From Alectryocaccomicrobium faecavium (GTDB lineage Bacteria; Bacillota; Clostridia; Christensenellales; Aristaeellaceae), in assembly GCA_018713425.1 (NCBI GenBank), contig DVOT01000136.1:1-48364 (forward strand): 48,364 bases of DNA, given 5' to 3'. The translations under genes and the position numbers were made by a program. The notes beneath the pieces were generated by a model. The model did not search any database. It was not told the origin of the DNA and was given only the letters and a program-made list of their open reading frames with translations. Below are positions 32,386 through 40,971 of this stretch, piece after piece. Within the stretch, counting starts at the first letter, position 1; each line of letters opens with the position of its first letter.

Positions 32386-33009
32386 CTAGAACAGTTTTTC
32401 CACCGCCATCAGCGGGACATCCCCCTGCGAAATGGCCTCGATGCTTTCCTCCAGGCTGGAATCCTCCGCCAGGAACAGCGGATACGCCGTGGCGGTGATG
32501 GTGTCCTCCCCCGTTTGCATAAAAGCCACGCCCACCTGCGCGCCATCGAACCGGAGAATGAGCGCGCACTGCTCAAAATCTTCCGGCATGCTGTAGGTGC
32601 GCATATAGGCGAGCATCGTGGAAGCTGCCACGGCTTCCGCGCTCACATAAGCGTTCCACTGGTTCAAAATTGCGGAAGGCATTTTGCTGTTCAGGGATTC
32701 CCGGCCGGTTTGCGACATTCCATCCAAGGTTCCCATCAGAGAAATCATGCCTTCTCCTATCCTTATCCGCCAGGCGCCGGTCACGCTGGCAAAATCCGCC
32801 TCCTGCAAGGGCGCGAGGATATCAAAAGGATTGCTGGTCATCATCTGCATGTACGCCTCGTCGCCCGCCAGTTCGCCCACGCACCGCGCCAATTCGCTGG
32901 CGGTTTCCAGATACCAGTCGTCTTCCTGTGTTTCTTCCTGCGCAAAGGCCAGGCCCGTACAGAAAAGCGCCAACGCCACAGCCGCAGCAAACATCCGCTT
33001 CATCTTCAT
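32386..33009 (-). CDS. Secreted protein of unknown function
   Basis: A 207-residue protein with a clear signal peptide (MKMKRMFAAAVALALFCTGL, cleavage probably after AFA). The mature part is acidic, helical and rich in Met, Ala and Glu, ending in a strand-like region (ALILRFDGAQVGVAFMQT). I recognise no family. Its position 30 bases after cysS on the same strand suggests read-through transcription, but AAGGGGGA 8 bases before its ATG supports independent translation. A function in cysteine metabolism is not supported by the sequence. Confidence 0.75.
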   Translation of the reverse strand: MKMKRMFAAAVALALFCTGLAFAQEETQEDDWYLETASELARCVGELAGDEAYMQMMTSNPFDILAPLQEADFASVTGAWRIRIGEGMISLMGTLDGMSQTGRESLNSKMPSAILNQWNAYVSAEAVAASTMLAYMRTYSMPEDFEQCALILRFDGAQVGVAFMQTGEDTITATAYPLFLAEDSSLEESIEAISQGDVPLMAVEKLF

Positions 33010-33039
33010 GAAATCTTCCCCCTTAACTCTCCAGTCAAT

Positions 33040-34430
<1,391 letters not shown>

Positions 34431-34434
<4 letters not shown>

Positions 34435-35111
34435 TGTGAATCCCCCTTCAAAATACACTGTGGATCTGTGCAGGTATCGCACGCCGCCTGGCCCGTGGAG
34501 AGGCGCTCCAATTCGGAGATCCGGCGGTTCATGCGGTCGATCACGTCTTTCACCGGGTCGGGCAGGTGGATGTGATCCAGCGTTTGCAGGCGCGCGCCCG
34601 CCTGGCGCACCACGCGCCCGGGGTTGCCCACCACCGTGCTATCCGGCGGCACTTCCTTGAGCACCACCGCGCCCGCGCCCACCTTGCTGTTGTCCCCCAC
34701 GGTGAACGGCCCCAGCACCTTCGCGCCTGCGCCGATCACCACGTTGTTGCCCAGCGTGGGATGCCGCTTGCCCGCGTGCTTGCCCGTGCCGCCCAGCGTC
34801 ACACCCTGGTACAACGTAACGTTATCGCCAATCTGGCAGGTTTCGCCAATCACCACGCCCATGCCGTGGTCGATGAAAAAGCCGCGGCCAATCTGCGCGC
34901 CGGGGTGGATATCGATGCCCGTGATGCGGCGCGTGCGCGCGGAGATGCGCCTTGCCCACAATTTCCGGCCGTGCAGCCAGTGCCAGTGCGCGCGGCGGTG
35001 CCTGCGAATCGCCCGGAAGCCCGGATAACACAAAACCACTTCCAGCGCGTTGCGCGCCGCCGGGTCGCGCTCCAGCACCGCACGCAAATCGGATTTGAAT
35101 GAATCGAACAT
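34431..35111 (-). CDS. cysE: Serine O-acetyltransferase
   Basis: Makes O-acetyl-L-serine from serine and acetyl-CoA, the precursor of cysteine. The 226-residue protein has the short N-terminal helical domain of Gram-positive CysE and a left-handed parallel beta-helix of hexapeptide repeats (GIDIHPGAQIGRGFFIDHGM, VVIGETCQIGDNVTLYQGVTLGG). It ends with a region that includes CDTCTDPQCILK, an unusual cysteine cluster. The start ATG at 35111 has GGCGGAAA upstream; the longer reading runs back into the T-box and is rejected. It is translationally coupled to cysS. The sulfhydrylase partner (cysK) is not in the window. Confidence 0.95.
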
Positions 35112-35144
35112 GTCTGTTTCCGCCACTCCTTCCCGCCCGGGCAA

Positions 35145-35362
35145 CAAAAAAACGCGCCCCCATACAGAGGCGCGTGTGCGCGGTTCCACTCTGCTTGCGG
35201 GCCAAGGCCCGCCGCTCAAAGCGCATAACGGCGCTACCCGCCGCGGCATTGCCTCCGCGGTGCTCCCGGGCGCATTTCCCCCGCCCTGCGCGCAGGCGGC
35301 TTTCAGCCGGTGACCGCCCCTCTCTTTCGCGCCCGATGCCGGGTACTTCTCCCATTCTCAGC
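35145..35362 (-). ncRNA. T-box leader (tRNA-Cys type) with terminator
   Basis: On the minus strand the leader contains the conserved T-box AGAGTGGAACCGCG (35179-35192). A terminator follows: ACGCGCC pairs with GGCGCGT and is followed by seven T (T-run 35146-35152). Upstream is a long stem-rich stem I region from the transcript start near 35362. The leader sits directly before cysE-cysS, so the specifier should be a Cys codon (UGC); a UGC occurs in the stem I 3' side, but I did not fold it fully. Uncharged tRNA-Cys would pair with the T-box and favour the antiterminator. Confidence 0.93.
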
Positions 35363-35368
35363 ACCACC

Positions 35369-35397
35369 ATTATATGCGCCCCGCGCGTTTCCGTCAA
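35369..35397 (-). promoter_or_regulatory. Sigma-A promoter of the T-box/cysE/cysS operon
   Basis: On the minus strand TTGACG (35392-35397), 17 bases, perfect TATAAT (35369-35374). Confidence 0.87.
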
Positions 35398-35470
35398 GTT
35401 AACTTTATCGCTACCCGCGAACTGCGCCAGCGCATTCCAGGGGCATACGCCTTTCGCCGCCGGGCCAGGC

Positions 35471-35498
35471 ACATATCCGGCGTTTCCCTCATAGTATG
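35471..35498 (+). promoter_or_regulatory. Possible mother-cell (sigma-E/K-like) promoter
   Basis: ACATAT (35471-35476) and CATAGTATG (35490-35498), about 13 bases apart, resemble the ATA-type -35 and CATA-type -10 boxes of late sporulation sigma factors. No sigma-A promoter is visible before this gene. GCGGCG and CGCCGC form a small hairpin further down (35504-35520). The match is loose. Confidence 0.3.
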
Positions 35499-35552
35499 AC
35501 ATGGCGGCGTATGACGCCGCGCAGCACTCTAGCGAATTTCGGAGGTTTTTCC

Positions 35553-37043
35553 ATGGACAATTCCTTCAACGGAAGGCAGACCAACGTCTTCCCACCCCTG
35601 CCCGATTCGGGTTGCGACCCGTGCTACGGCGAATGCTGCTCGACCACCGGGCCCACTGGCCCCACCGGGCCGCAAGGGTTTCTCGGCCCGCGCGGCTTTC
35701 CTGGCGCAACCGGGCCAACGGGGCCGACCGGGCCTTCCGGCTTAGCGGGCGCGACCGGGCCCATTGGCCCCACCGGCGCGACGGGCCCCGCAGGCCCCGC
35801 GGGCGGCCCCACCGGGCCGACTGGGCCGACCGGGCCCACCGGCCCCGCAGGTACCACCGGCGCAACCGGCCCCACGGGTGCGACCGGCCCCACCGGCATC
35901 GCCGGGCCAACCGGGCCTTCTGGCGGCCCGACCGGCCCCACTGGCCCTGAAGGTGCGACCGGCCCGACTGGCCCCACGGGCGTCACAGGCCCGACCGGCC
36001 CCACGGGCACGACCGGCACCACCGGCGCAACGGGCCCCACGGGCCCTGAAGGCGCAACCGGCCCCACAGGCCCCACCGGCCCCGTGGGCACCACTGGCAC
36101 CCCTGGCGCAACGGGTCCCACTGGCCCTGAGGGTGCGACCGGCCCCACGGGCCCCGCGGGCGCGACCGGCGCGGAAGGTGCAACCGGCCCCACGGGCCCC
36201 ACCGGCCCCTCCGGCGGCCCAACCGGCCCCACCGGGCCTGAAGGCGCGACCGGGCCCACCGGTCCCGCGGGCGCGACCGGCGCGGAAGGCGCAACCGGCC
36301 CGACCGGCCCCACAGGCCCCACCGGCCCCTCCGGCGGTCCAACCGGCCCCACCGGCCCCACGGGCCCCACCGGCCCCGCAGGCCCCGCGGGACTCACGGG
36401 CGCGGGTCTGGAAGCCGTGCAAAGTTACACGCCCTCGACCGCCTATCAACAGGGCCAAGTGGTTTCCTATGGCGGCCGCCTGTACCGGGCGGAAGTTCCC
36501 AGCCCTGGCGGCACGCCCGACGCTTCCGCGGACTATTCACTGCTGAGCGTATTGGGCCCCACCGGCGCAACCGGGCCTACTGGCCCCGCGGGTTCCCTGC
36601 CCAATGACGCGCTGTATCTGCAAAGCACGGCCAGCACCGCCCCCATCGCCGACGGCGCGGCCCTGTGGGCGAACACTCCGGTGATCAACCGCACCACCAG
36701 CATCGGGCTTTCCTACAACCCCGCGACGGGCGCAATCACCGCGCAGGACGCGGGCAGCTATCTGCTCCTCTGGTCGGTTTCGGCGCAGCCCAGCGGCGCG
36801 GGCACGAACATCCTACTCTCTCTGGAATCAGCGGGCGGCGGCACGCCATACGCCGCTTCCGGCGCGTATGGCGCCAACGCCGGCGAACCCGTTCTGGTCA
36901 GCGGGTCGGCCATTGTGGCGCTCGGTGCGGGCGGCAGCGTAACGCTCGTCAACCGCAGCGGCGCGCCGGTTTCGCTCACCGCCATCCCTGCTTCTGCGGG
37001 CGAAGGCTTCTCCGGTAGCCTCACCGCGGTGCGCATCGCGTAG
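35553..37043 (+). CDS. Collagen-like surface protein with BclA-type C-terminal domain
   Basis: A 496-residue protein. A short N-terminal region (1-32; several Cys, no ordinary signal peptide) is followed by about 250 residues of Gly-X-Y repeats, mostly GPT, GAT and GPE (33-284), and a small carbohydrate-binding-like module (about 286-335; YTPSTAYQQGQVVSYGGRLY). A second short collagen stretch (335-348) leads to a C-terminal jelly-roll resembling BclA-C/TNF-like trimerisation domains. BclA-type proteins form glycosylated filaments on the spore exosporium, and the missing signal peptide plus the mother-cell-like promoter fit that. At least four one-residue breaks (extra Gly in GPSGGPT or GPAGGPT) interrupt the triplets. 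GGAGG lies 7 bases before the ATG. The next gene encodes a glycosyltransferase. Confidence 0.88.
   Translation: MDNSFNGRQTNVFPPLPDSGCDPCYGECCSTTGPTGPTGPQGFLGPRGFPGATGPTGPTGPSGLAGATGPIGPTGATGPAGPAGGPTGPTGPTGPTGPAGTTGATGPTGATGPTGIAGPTGPSGGPTGPTGPEGATGPTGPTGVTGPTGPTGTTGTTGATGPTGPEGATGPTGPTGPVGTTGTPGATGPTGPEGATGPTGPAGATGAEGATGPTGPTGPSGGPTGPTGPEGATGPTGPAGATGAEGATGPTGPTGPTGPSGGPTGPTGPTGPTGPAGPAGLTGAGLEAVQSYTPSTAYQQGQVVSYGGRLYRAEVPSPGGTPDASADYSLLSVLGPTGATGPTGPAGSLPNDALYLQSTASTAPIADGAALWANTPVINRTTSIGLSYNPATGAITAQDAGSYLLLWSVSAQPSGAGTNILLSLESAGGGTPYAASGAYGANAGEPVLVSGSAIVALGAGGSVTLVNRSGAPVSLTAIPASAGEGFSGSLTAVRIA
35652..36400 (+). repeat. Tandem GC-rich coding repeat (collagen region)
   Basis: About 750 bases of 9-base-based units coding Gly-Pro-Thr and relatives, with longer repeated blocks such as the GPEGATGPTGPAGATGAEGA block present twice. 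The complementary strand also stays open over 250 codons simply because of the repeat. Likely to vary in length between strains and prone to assembly error. Confidence 0.85.
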
Positions 37044-37048
37044 GCGCT

Positions 37049-37081
37049 TTTCTCGCACGGGCTGTCGAATGGTTTCGGCAG
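37049..37081 (+). terminator. Weak terminator-like hairpin after the collagen-like gene
   Basis: GGCTGTCGAA and TTCGGCAGCC pair with one G-U across a three- to four-base loop, then TGTATAAGTTT. The T content is low, so partial read-through into the glycosyltransferase gene is likely. Confidence 0.4.
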
Positions 37082-37139
37082 CCTGTATAAGTTTATCGTT
37101 CTCTCCGTCAGCTTCTCCGGCGGAGAGGATTGTATCGAG

Positions 37140-38249
37140 GTGATCGGTTTGGGAAAATACAAGGTTTGCGTATACGCGATTTGCAAAAACGAAGCGAAAT
37201 TCGCGCGGCGCTGGATGGAATCCATGCGCGAGGCGGACTGGGTATGCGCGCTGGACACCGGCTCCACCGATGGCACGCCCGAACTGCTGGAGCGCCTGGG
37301 GGCCATCGTGGCGGAAAAGACCATCGATCCCTGGCGCTTTGATGTGGCCCGCAACGAGGCCATGAAGCTGATCCCACCGCAGGCCGACATCTGCGTTTCC
37401 ACAGATCTGGACGAAGCCTTCACCCCCGGCTGGCGCGAAGCGCTGGAAGCGGCCTGGACGGACGACGCCACCCAGGCGCGCTATCGCTACACCTGGAATT
37501 TCCTGCCGGACGGCAGCGAAGGCGTCGTCTTCTGGCCGGACAAAATTCACCGCAACGGCGGCTTTGTCTGGAAACACCCCGTGCACGAAATCCTCTCCTA
37601 CCAGGGCCCGCTACCGCAAAAGATCGTCACCTGCGAGGGAGTGCAACTCGACCACCGGGCAGACAGGAGTAAATCGCGCGGACAATACCTGCCCCTGCTG
37701 GAACTATCCGTGCGGGAAGATCCCGACGACGACCGCAACATGCACTATCTGGGCCGGGAATACTTCTTTTACGGGCGCTGGAAAGACTGCGTGGAAACGC
37801 TCAAACGGCACCTGTCCCTGCCGCGCGCCACCTGGGCGGATGAGCGCTGCGCTTCCATGCGCTACATCGCCATGGCGCTGGAACACCTAGGCGAAATGGA
37901 AGAGGCCGAGCGCTGGTTTTACCGCGCTGTTGGCGAAGCGCCCTACCTGCGCGAGCCGTGGGTCAACCTGGCGCGGTTCCTCTATCAACGACAGGATTGG
38001 CCTGGCGTGGCCTATATGACCCATCGCGCCCTGCAAATCCAAACCCGCCCGGGCAGCTACATCAACGCCGCCGAAGCCTGGGGCCCGCTGCCCTGGGACC
38101 TCGCCTCCATCGCGCTATATCATCTGGGGCAGTATAAAGAGAGCGCCCGCCTGGCGCAGGAGGCGCTGCGCCTCGCGCCCGGCGACGCGCGCATCCAGGA
38201 AAACCTGCGCCTGATCCGCGCGCGGGCGGGCGAACCCGCGGAGGCATGA
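37140..38249 (+). CDS. Family 2 glycosyltransferase with TPR-like C-terminal repeats
   Basis: A 369-residue cytoplasmic enzyme. Residues 1 to about 200 form a GT-A domain of the SunS-like family 2 type (YAICKNEAKFARRWMES, ALDTGSTDGTPE, STDLDEAFTPGW with the DxD-type metal site, VHEI near the end). From about 215 helical tetratricopeptide-like repeats follow (MHYLGREYFFYGRWKDCVET, LGEMEEAERWFYRA, LGQYKESARLAQEALRLAPG). Enzymes of this shape often glycosylate proteins. Lying directly after the collagen-like gene, it probably puts sugar on the GPT threonines; this is inferred from position. The start is GTG 37140 (GAGAGG about 10 bases upstream) or TTG 37149. A hairpin (CTCTCCG/CGGAGAG, about 37103-37128) lies over the ribosome binding region. 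Confidence 0.88.
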   Translation: MIGLGKYKVCVYAICKNEAKFARRWMESMREADWVCALDTGSTDGTPELLERLGAIVAEKTIDPWRFDVARNEAMKLIPPQADICVSTDLDEAFTPGWREALEAAWTDDATQARYRYTWNFLPDGSEGVVFWPDKIHRNGGFVWKHPVHEILSYQGPLPQKIVTCEGVQLDHRADRSKSRGQYLPLLELSVREDPDDDRNMHYLGREYFFYGRWKDCVETLKRHLSLPRATWADERCASMRYIAMALEHLGEMEEAERWFYRAVGEAPYLREPWVNLARFLYQRQDWPGVAYMTHRALQIQTRPGSYINAAEAWGPLPWDLASIALYHLGQYKESARLAQEALRLAPGDARIQENLRLIRARAGEPAEA

Positions 38250-38260
38250 TCGCTCCAAGC

Positions 38261-38315
38261 AAAAGGGCCGCCGGCCGGGCTGGTTTGCGCCAGCCTGGCC
38301 AACGGCCCCTTTTTC
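38261..38315 (+). terminator. Intrinsic terminator of the glycosyltransferase gene
   Basis: AAAGGGCCG pairs with CGGCCCCTTT at the base, and GGCC-GGGCTGG with CCAGCC-GGCC inside, followed by TTTTTC. The stem begins 12 bases after the stop codon. Confidence 0.85.
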
Positions 38316-38320
38316 ATGGC

Positions 38321-38523
38321 AAAAAAAGTGAATCCCCAAAGTGCCGCTCGCTCCTGCCTTATCACCCGCCGCTCGGCAGGGCGGAGACCTGCGACTGCTT
38401 ACTGCCTTCCCCTGGCGTACCGCCGAAGCGATGGGGGCTTGACATCTGCATACCGACCCGGAATCCTTTTATGATAATGTGGGTAAAAGCAAGAGCGTTA
38501 CGCACACCCCAGGTGATTTCACG
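38321..38523 (-). ncRNA. ssrS: 6S RNA
   Basis: An independent minus-strand transcription unit of about 200 bases with a perfect promoter and its own terminator, containing no credible ORF. Its two ends pair over a long interrupted stem: GTGAA near the 5' end with TTCAC, then GGGGTGTGCGTAACGCTC on the 5' side with GAGCGAGCGGCACTTTGGGG on the 3' side. This closing-stem and internal-loop pattern closely resembles 6S RNA (E. coli GATGTTCGCAAGCG with GCGGCGGCATC). The middle holds a large A/T-containing bubble and a GC-rich apical region. 6S RNA binds the housekeeping RNA polymerase as an open-promoter mimic and tunes transcription in slow growth. The 3' end is a run of seven T (38321-38327). Only covariance scoring would settle the family. 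Confidence 0.78.
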
Positions 38524-38529
38524 TCCTCT

Positions 38530-38558
38530 ATTATAGCGAATTCCCCCGCCATTGTCAA
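38530..38558 (-). promoter_or_regulatory. Consensus promoter of the 6S RNA gene
   Basis: On the minus strand TTGACA (38553-38558), 17 bases, TATAAT (38530-38535): a full consensus match. The -35 box starts three bases after the metallophosphoesterase stop. Confidence 0.9.
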
Positions 38559-38561
38559 GCC

Positions 38562-39368
38562 TCAAAAGCGCGGAATTTTCGCCATATGAATCCGGTGGAT
38601 TTGCGGCCGCGCGCCGATGCGCACAGGCCATTTGCTACAGCCAATGCCCGGCGACACCAGCACATTGCCCCGCCAGCCCTTGATGTGTTCCACGGGGCAC
38701 GCTTTGGGCTCGTAGCCGATGGAATAGGGCGTGAACCCCAGCAAATTGAGTTGTCCGCCATGCGTGTGCCCGCAAAGCACAACTTCCGCTTCTCGCGCGC
38801 CGAAAAAGCCGTCTCGCGCGCGCACGGGATAGTGCGAAAGCAAAATGCGCGCGTCGTTCTCCCTCGCGTCCTGGAATAGACCGCGCCCATCCGGATGACC
38901 GAAATAGCACTCGTCTACCCCACCGATGAGAATCCGCCCGCCCGGCAGGCGCACTTCCGCGCGCTCGTTCACCAACAATTGCACGCCCGAGCGCGCCATC
39001 ATCGCGGGCAAATCCAAATTTTCGCGTTGCGCGCACTGCGCGTCGTTGTTGCCCTGTACGGCAAATTTGCCCAGTGGCGCCTCGAACGCGCAAATTTCTT
39101 CCAGAAAAAAGCGCATATTCGCGCTGGTTTCCGCGTAATCGCCACCCAAAAGCAGCAAATCGGCTTCCAGCGCGCGCATCTGCTCCGCGAGGCGACGGGC
39201 AAATTCCCGGCCCGCGAACGGCCCTAGGTGCACATCAGAAACGAAAAGCGCCGTCGCGCCCGGCCAGTTTTCTGGCGCATGGCGCAAATATACCGTATGC
39301 TCCTCCACCTGCGGCAAGCGATAGCCCCACTGCGCGTGCCAATCCGGCCTGGTCCAAAGCCGGCTCAC
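38562..39368 (-). CDS. Calcineurin-like metallophosphoesterase (YkuE/YaeI type)
   Basis: A 268-residue two-metal phosphoesterase. Motifs in order: FVSDVHLGPFAG (D, H), LLLGGDYAE (D), VQGNND (N), LLSHYPVRA (H) and LCGHTHGGQ (GHTH). The set and length match YkuE/YaeI-like enzymes, some of which act on lipid or UDP-sugar pyrophosphates. A soluble start at GTG 39368 fits better than the longer frame, because it has GGGGGA 6-7 bases upstream and overlaps the HD gene stop by four bases (GTGA). It is the last gene of the minus-strand run, and no terminator is evident before the 6S promoter. The substrate is unknown. Confidence 0.9.
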   Translation of the reverse strand: MSRLWTRPDWHAQWGYRLPQVEEHTVYLRHAPENWPGATALFVSDVHLGPFAGREFARRLAEQMRALEADLLLLGGDYAETSANMRFFLEEICAFEAPLGKFAVQGNNDAQCAQRENLDLPAMMARSGVQLLVNERAEVRLPGGRILIGGVDECYFGHPDGRGLFQDARENDARILLSHYPVRARDGFFGAREAEVVLCGHTHGGQLNLLGFTPYSIGYEPKACPVEHIKGWRGNVLVSPGIGCSKWPVRIGARPQIHRIHMAKIPRF

Positions 39369-40000
39369 AGGGTTTCCCCCTCCGGCGAAAGCTCCCGCAA
39401 CAGGCAATCGTAAAAATGTTGTGCAGCTTCGCGCCGCCTGGCAGCCATGGCCGCGGCCTGCGGCGTATAGAACCGATCGTACAAATGGCGCAGTTTGCGG
39501 TTGTATTCGCCGAAAAAGGTGTCCTTGGCGTCCAGCAGCGGCGCGCCATGTTCGTCCACTTCGCACAGCGGCTCGCCCGCCGCGCCCTCGTACATCAGCG
39601 TGCGCGCGATGCCCACCGCGCCCACCACATCCAGCTTATCCGCATCGAACAAAATCTGCGCTTCCAGCGATTGCGGCGGATGCTTGCCGCGAAAACGGTG
39701 CGTGCGGATGCAAGCGGCGGCAGCCTCTGCGCGCACCGCTTCCCAGCCGATGGACAGCAGGTATTCACGCGCCATGCGCGCGCCCGCTTCCGCATGGTTC
39801 TCCCCCGTGGCGAACTCCCGCGCCCGGCCAATATCGTGCAGCAGGGCCGCCGCCTCCAACAATTCCACATCTACCTGCGGATAGGCGCGCGCAATCGCGA
39901 GCGCCGCGCGCGTCACGCGCAAAACGTGCTGCGCGTCGTGCGCGCTATCGCGCATTTGCGCGAGCATAAAATCGCGAATGCGCTGTGAATCTTTGCCCAT
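39365..40000 (-). CDS. HD-domain phosphohydrolase (YedJ-like)
   Basis: A 211-residue cytoplasmic protein with the full set of HD-domain metal ligands: DSAHDAQHVLRV (H), AALLHDIGRA (HD), a conserved ENHAEAGARMA helix and FDADKLDVVGAVGIART (second D). This arrangement is that of the YedJ-like subgroup, thought to act on nucleotides, although the substrate is not established. It overlaps the metallophosphoesterase start by four bases and follows glpP by 10 bases. Confidence 0.88.
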   Translation of the reverse strand: MGKDSQRIRDFMLAQMRDSAHDAQHVLRVTRAALAIARAYPQVDVELLEAAALLHDIGRAREFATGENHAEAGARMAREYLLSIGWEAVRAEAAAACIRTHRFRGKHPPQSLEAQILFDADKLDVVGAVGIARTLMYEGAAGEPLCEVDEHGAPLLDAKDTFFGEYNRKLRHLYDRFYTPQAAAMAARRREAAQHFYDCLLRELSPEGETL

Positions 40001-40010
40001 TCCCTTGCAC

Positions 40011-40577
40011 CTACTTCCATAGCGATACGCGGCTGGTGGATATGGCGATGGCGCCCGCGCGCAGCGCGCGCCCGGCCTCTTCCTCCTCGGTGATCATGCC
40101 GCCCGCGATCACCGGACGGCCCAGTTCGATTTTGAGCGTGCGGATGGCCTTGCCCACCAGCCCGGGCAACACTTCCACCATGTCTGGCGGGCTGGCGTGC
40201 ATCAGCCGGATGCCCGTGGCCAGCGAACTGGAATCCACCAGGAACAGCCGCTGGATGGTGATCAGTCCCATGCCGCGCGCGATCTTGAGCAGCGGCGCGC
40301 GCGTGGAAATCACGCCGTCCAGCGGCATGGCCTGCTTGCACCACTCGATGGCGGCCGCGTCGGCCTTCACGCCTTGCAAAAGATCCACGTGCGCAAACGC
40401 CGCCTTGCCCGCGCGCTTTGCCGCCTCTACCCAGCCGGGCAAAGACAAGAGCGAGCCGCCCAGAAAAAACACCGCGACACAGCGGCTATCCAAGGCTGCC
40501 GCCAGCGCGCTTTCGTCGCGCACGGCGGCGATCACGGGGCGCTCGCCGAGCGCCCCGCACAGTTCATGCGTTGTCAT
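40011..40577 (-). CDS. glpP: Glycerol-3-phosphate-responsive antiterminator
   Basis: In Bacillus, GlpP binds glycerol-3-phosphate and the leader mRNA of glp genes, preventing termination. The 188-residue TIM-barrel-like protein shows RPVIAAVRDESAL, VFFLGGSLLSLPGWVEAA, FAHVDLLQGVKADAAAIEW, DGVISTRAPLLKIARGMGL, QRLFLVDSSSL and the phosphate-binding end RPVIAGGMITEEEEAG. No glpF, glpK or glpD is in the window, so its targets lie elsewhere. It overlaps the PH-domain gene by 14 bases, and only weak ribosome binding is visible, so it relies on coupling. Confidence 0.92.
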   Translation of the reverse strand: MTTHELCGALGERPVIAAVRDESALAAALDSRCVAVFFLGGSLLSLPGWVEAAKRAGKAAFAHVDLLQGVKADAAAIEWCKQAMPLDGVISTRAPLLKIARGMGLITIQRLFLVDSSSLATGIRLMHASPPDMVEVLPGLVGKAIRTLKIELGRPVIAGGMITEEEEAGRALRAGAIAISTSRVSLWK

Positions 40578-40962
40578 CTTCGCCGTTCACATCCACGTCC
40601 ACATCCAAATCGCTGTTCGCCGCGCCATACATTTCGCGCCCAGCCACACGCGCGCGGCTACGCTCCTCTTCAATCTTTTCCGAAAGCATCGCCCGCACAT
40701 TTTCTGAATGGCGCACGTTCTCCAGGCGCAGCTGGGGATGCGTCTGATCCGCGCAATGCAGCACAATGGTGCCCACGCCAAAAATCTTGTCCGCCAGCGT
40801 GCGTTCCAGCGAAATGTCCAGCACGCGGTAGAGCAGCGTCTCGTCCTCCACCGTGCGCAGCAGCCCCTTCGTCACATACAGCCGCTCGCCTTCCAGGCGG
40901 TATTTGGTGAACGTGATGGGTAGGCCGCAAATGCGCTTTCGATCCTTCCACAAAACAGCCAT
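40564..40962 (-). CDS. Bacterial PH-domain protein (YdbT-like)
   Basis: A 132-residue protein with one bPH2-type domain (about 10-105; FTKYRLEGERLYVTKGLLRT, DETLLYRVLDISLERTLADK, FGVGTIVLHCAD) and an acidic tail (DLDVDVDVNGEDD). There is no membrane helix, unlike many YdbS/YdbT proteins, so it is soluble or binds a membrane partner. AGGAGG lies 6 bases before the ATG. It sits between the galactosidase (9 bases) and glpP (overlap). The role is unknown. Confidence 0.85.
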   Translation of the reverse strand: MAVLWKDRKRICGLPITFTKYRLEGERLYVTKGLLRTVEDETLLYRVLDISLERTLADKIFGVGTIVLHCADQTHPQLRLENVRHSENVRAMLSEKIEEERSRARVAGREMYGAANSDLDVDVDVNGEDDNA

Positions 40963-40971
40963 GGTTTCCTC

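Noticed and set aside
35050..35502. ORFs in the T-box leader
   Set aside because: The region is explained by promoter, T-box and terminator, and the frames depend on stem sequences; the CysE start at 35111 is clear.
35624..36397. 257-codon Gly-Pro-Val repeat frame antisense to the collagen region
   Set aside because: It is the mirror of the Gly-Pro-Thr repeat, without start signals, N-terminal domain or promoter.
35640..36400. CRISPR-like array
   Set aside because: The repeats are in-frame coding triplets of a collagen-like protein, with no unique spacers and no cas genes nearby.
38321..38523. SRP RNA or another structured RNA instead of 6S
   Set aside because: A GGAAGGCAG stretch recalls the SRP tip, but the GTCAGG...GGAAGGAAGCAGC pattern is not met, whereas the long closing stem matches 6S RNA.
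38246..38631. Two 90-codon frames over the 6S RNA region
   Set aside because: The DNA has a perfect promoter, a paired 200-base structure and a terminator, and the frames have no binding sites.
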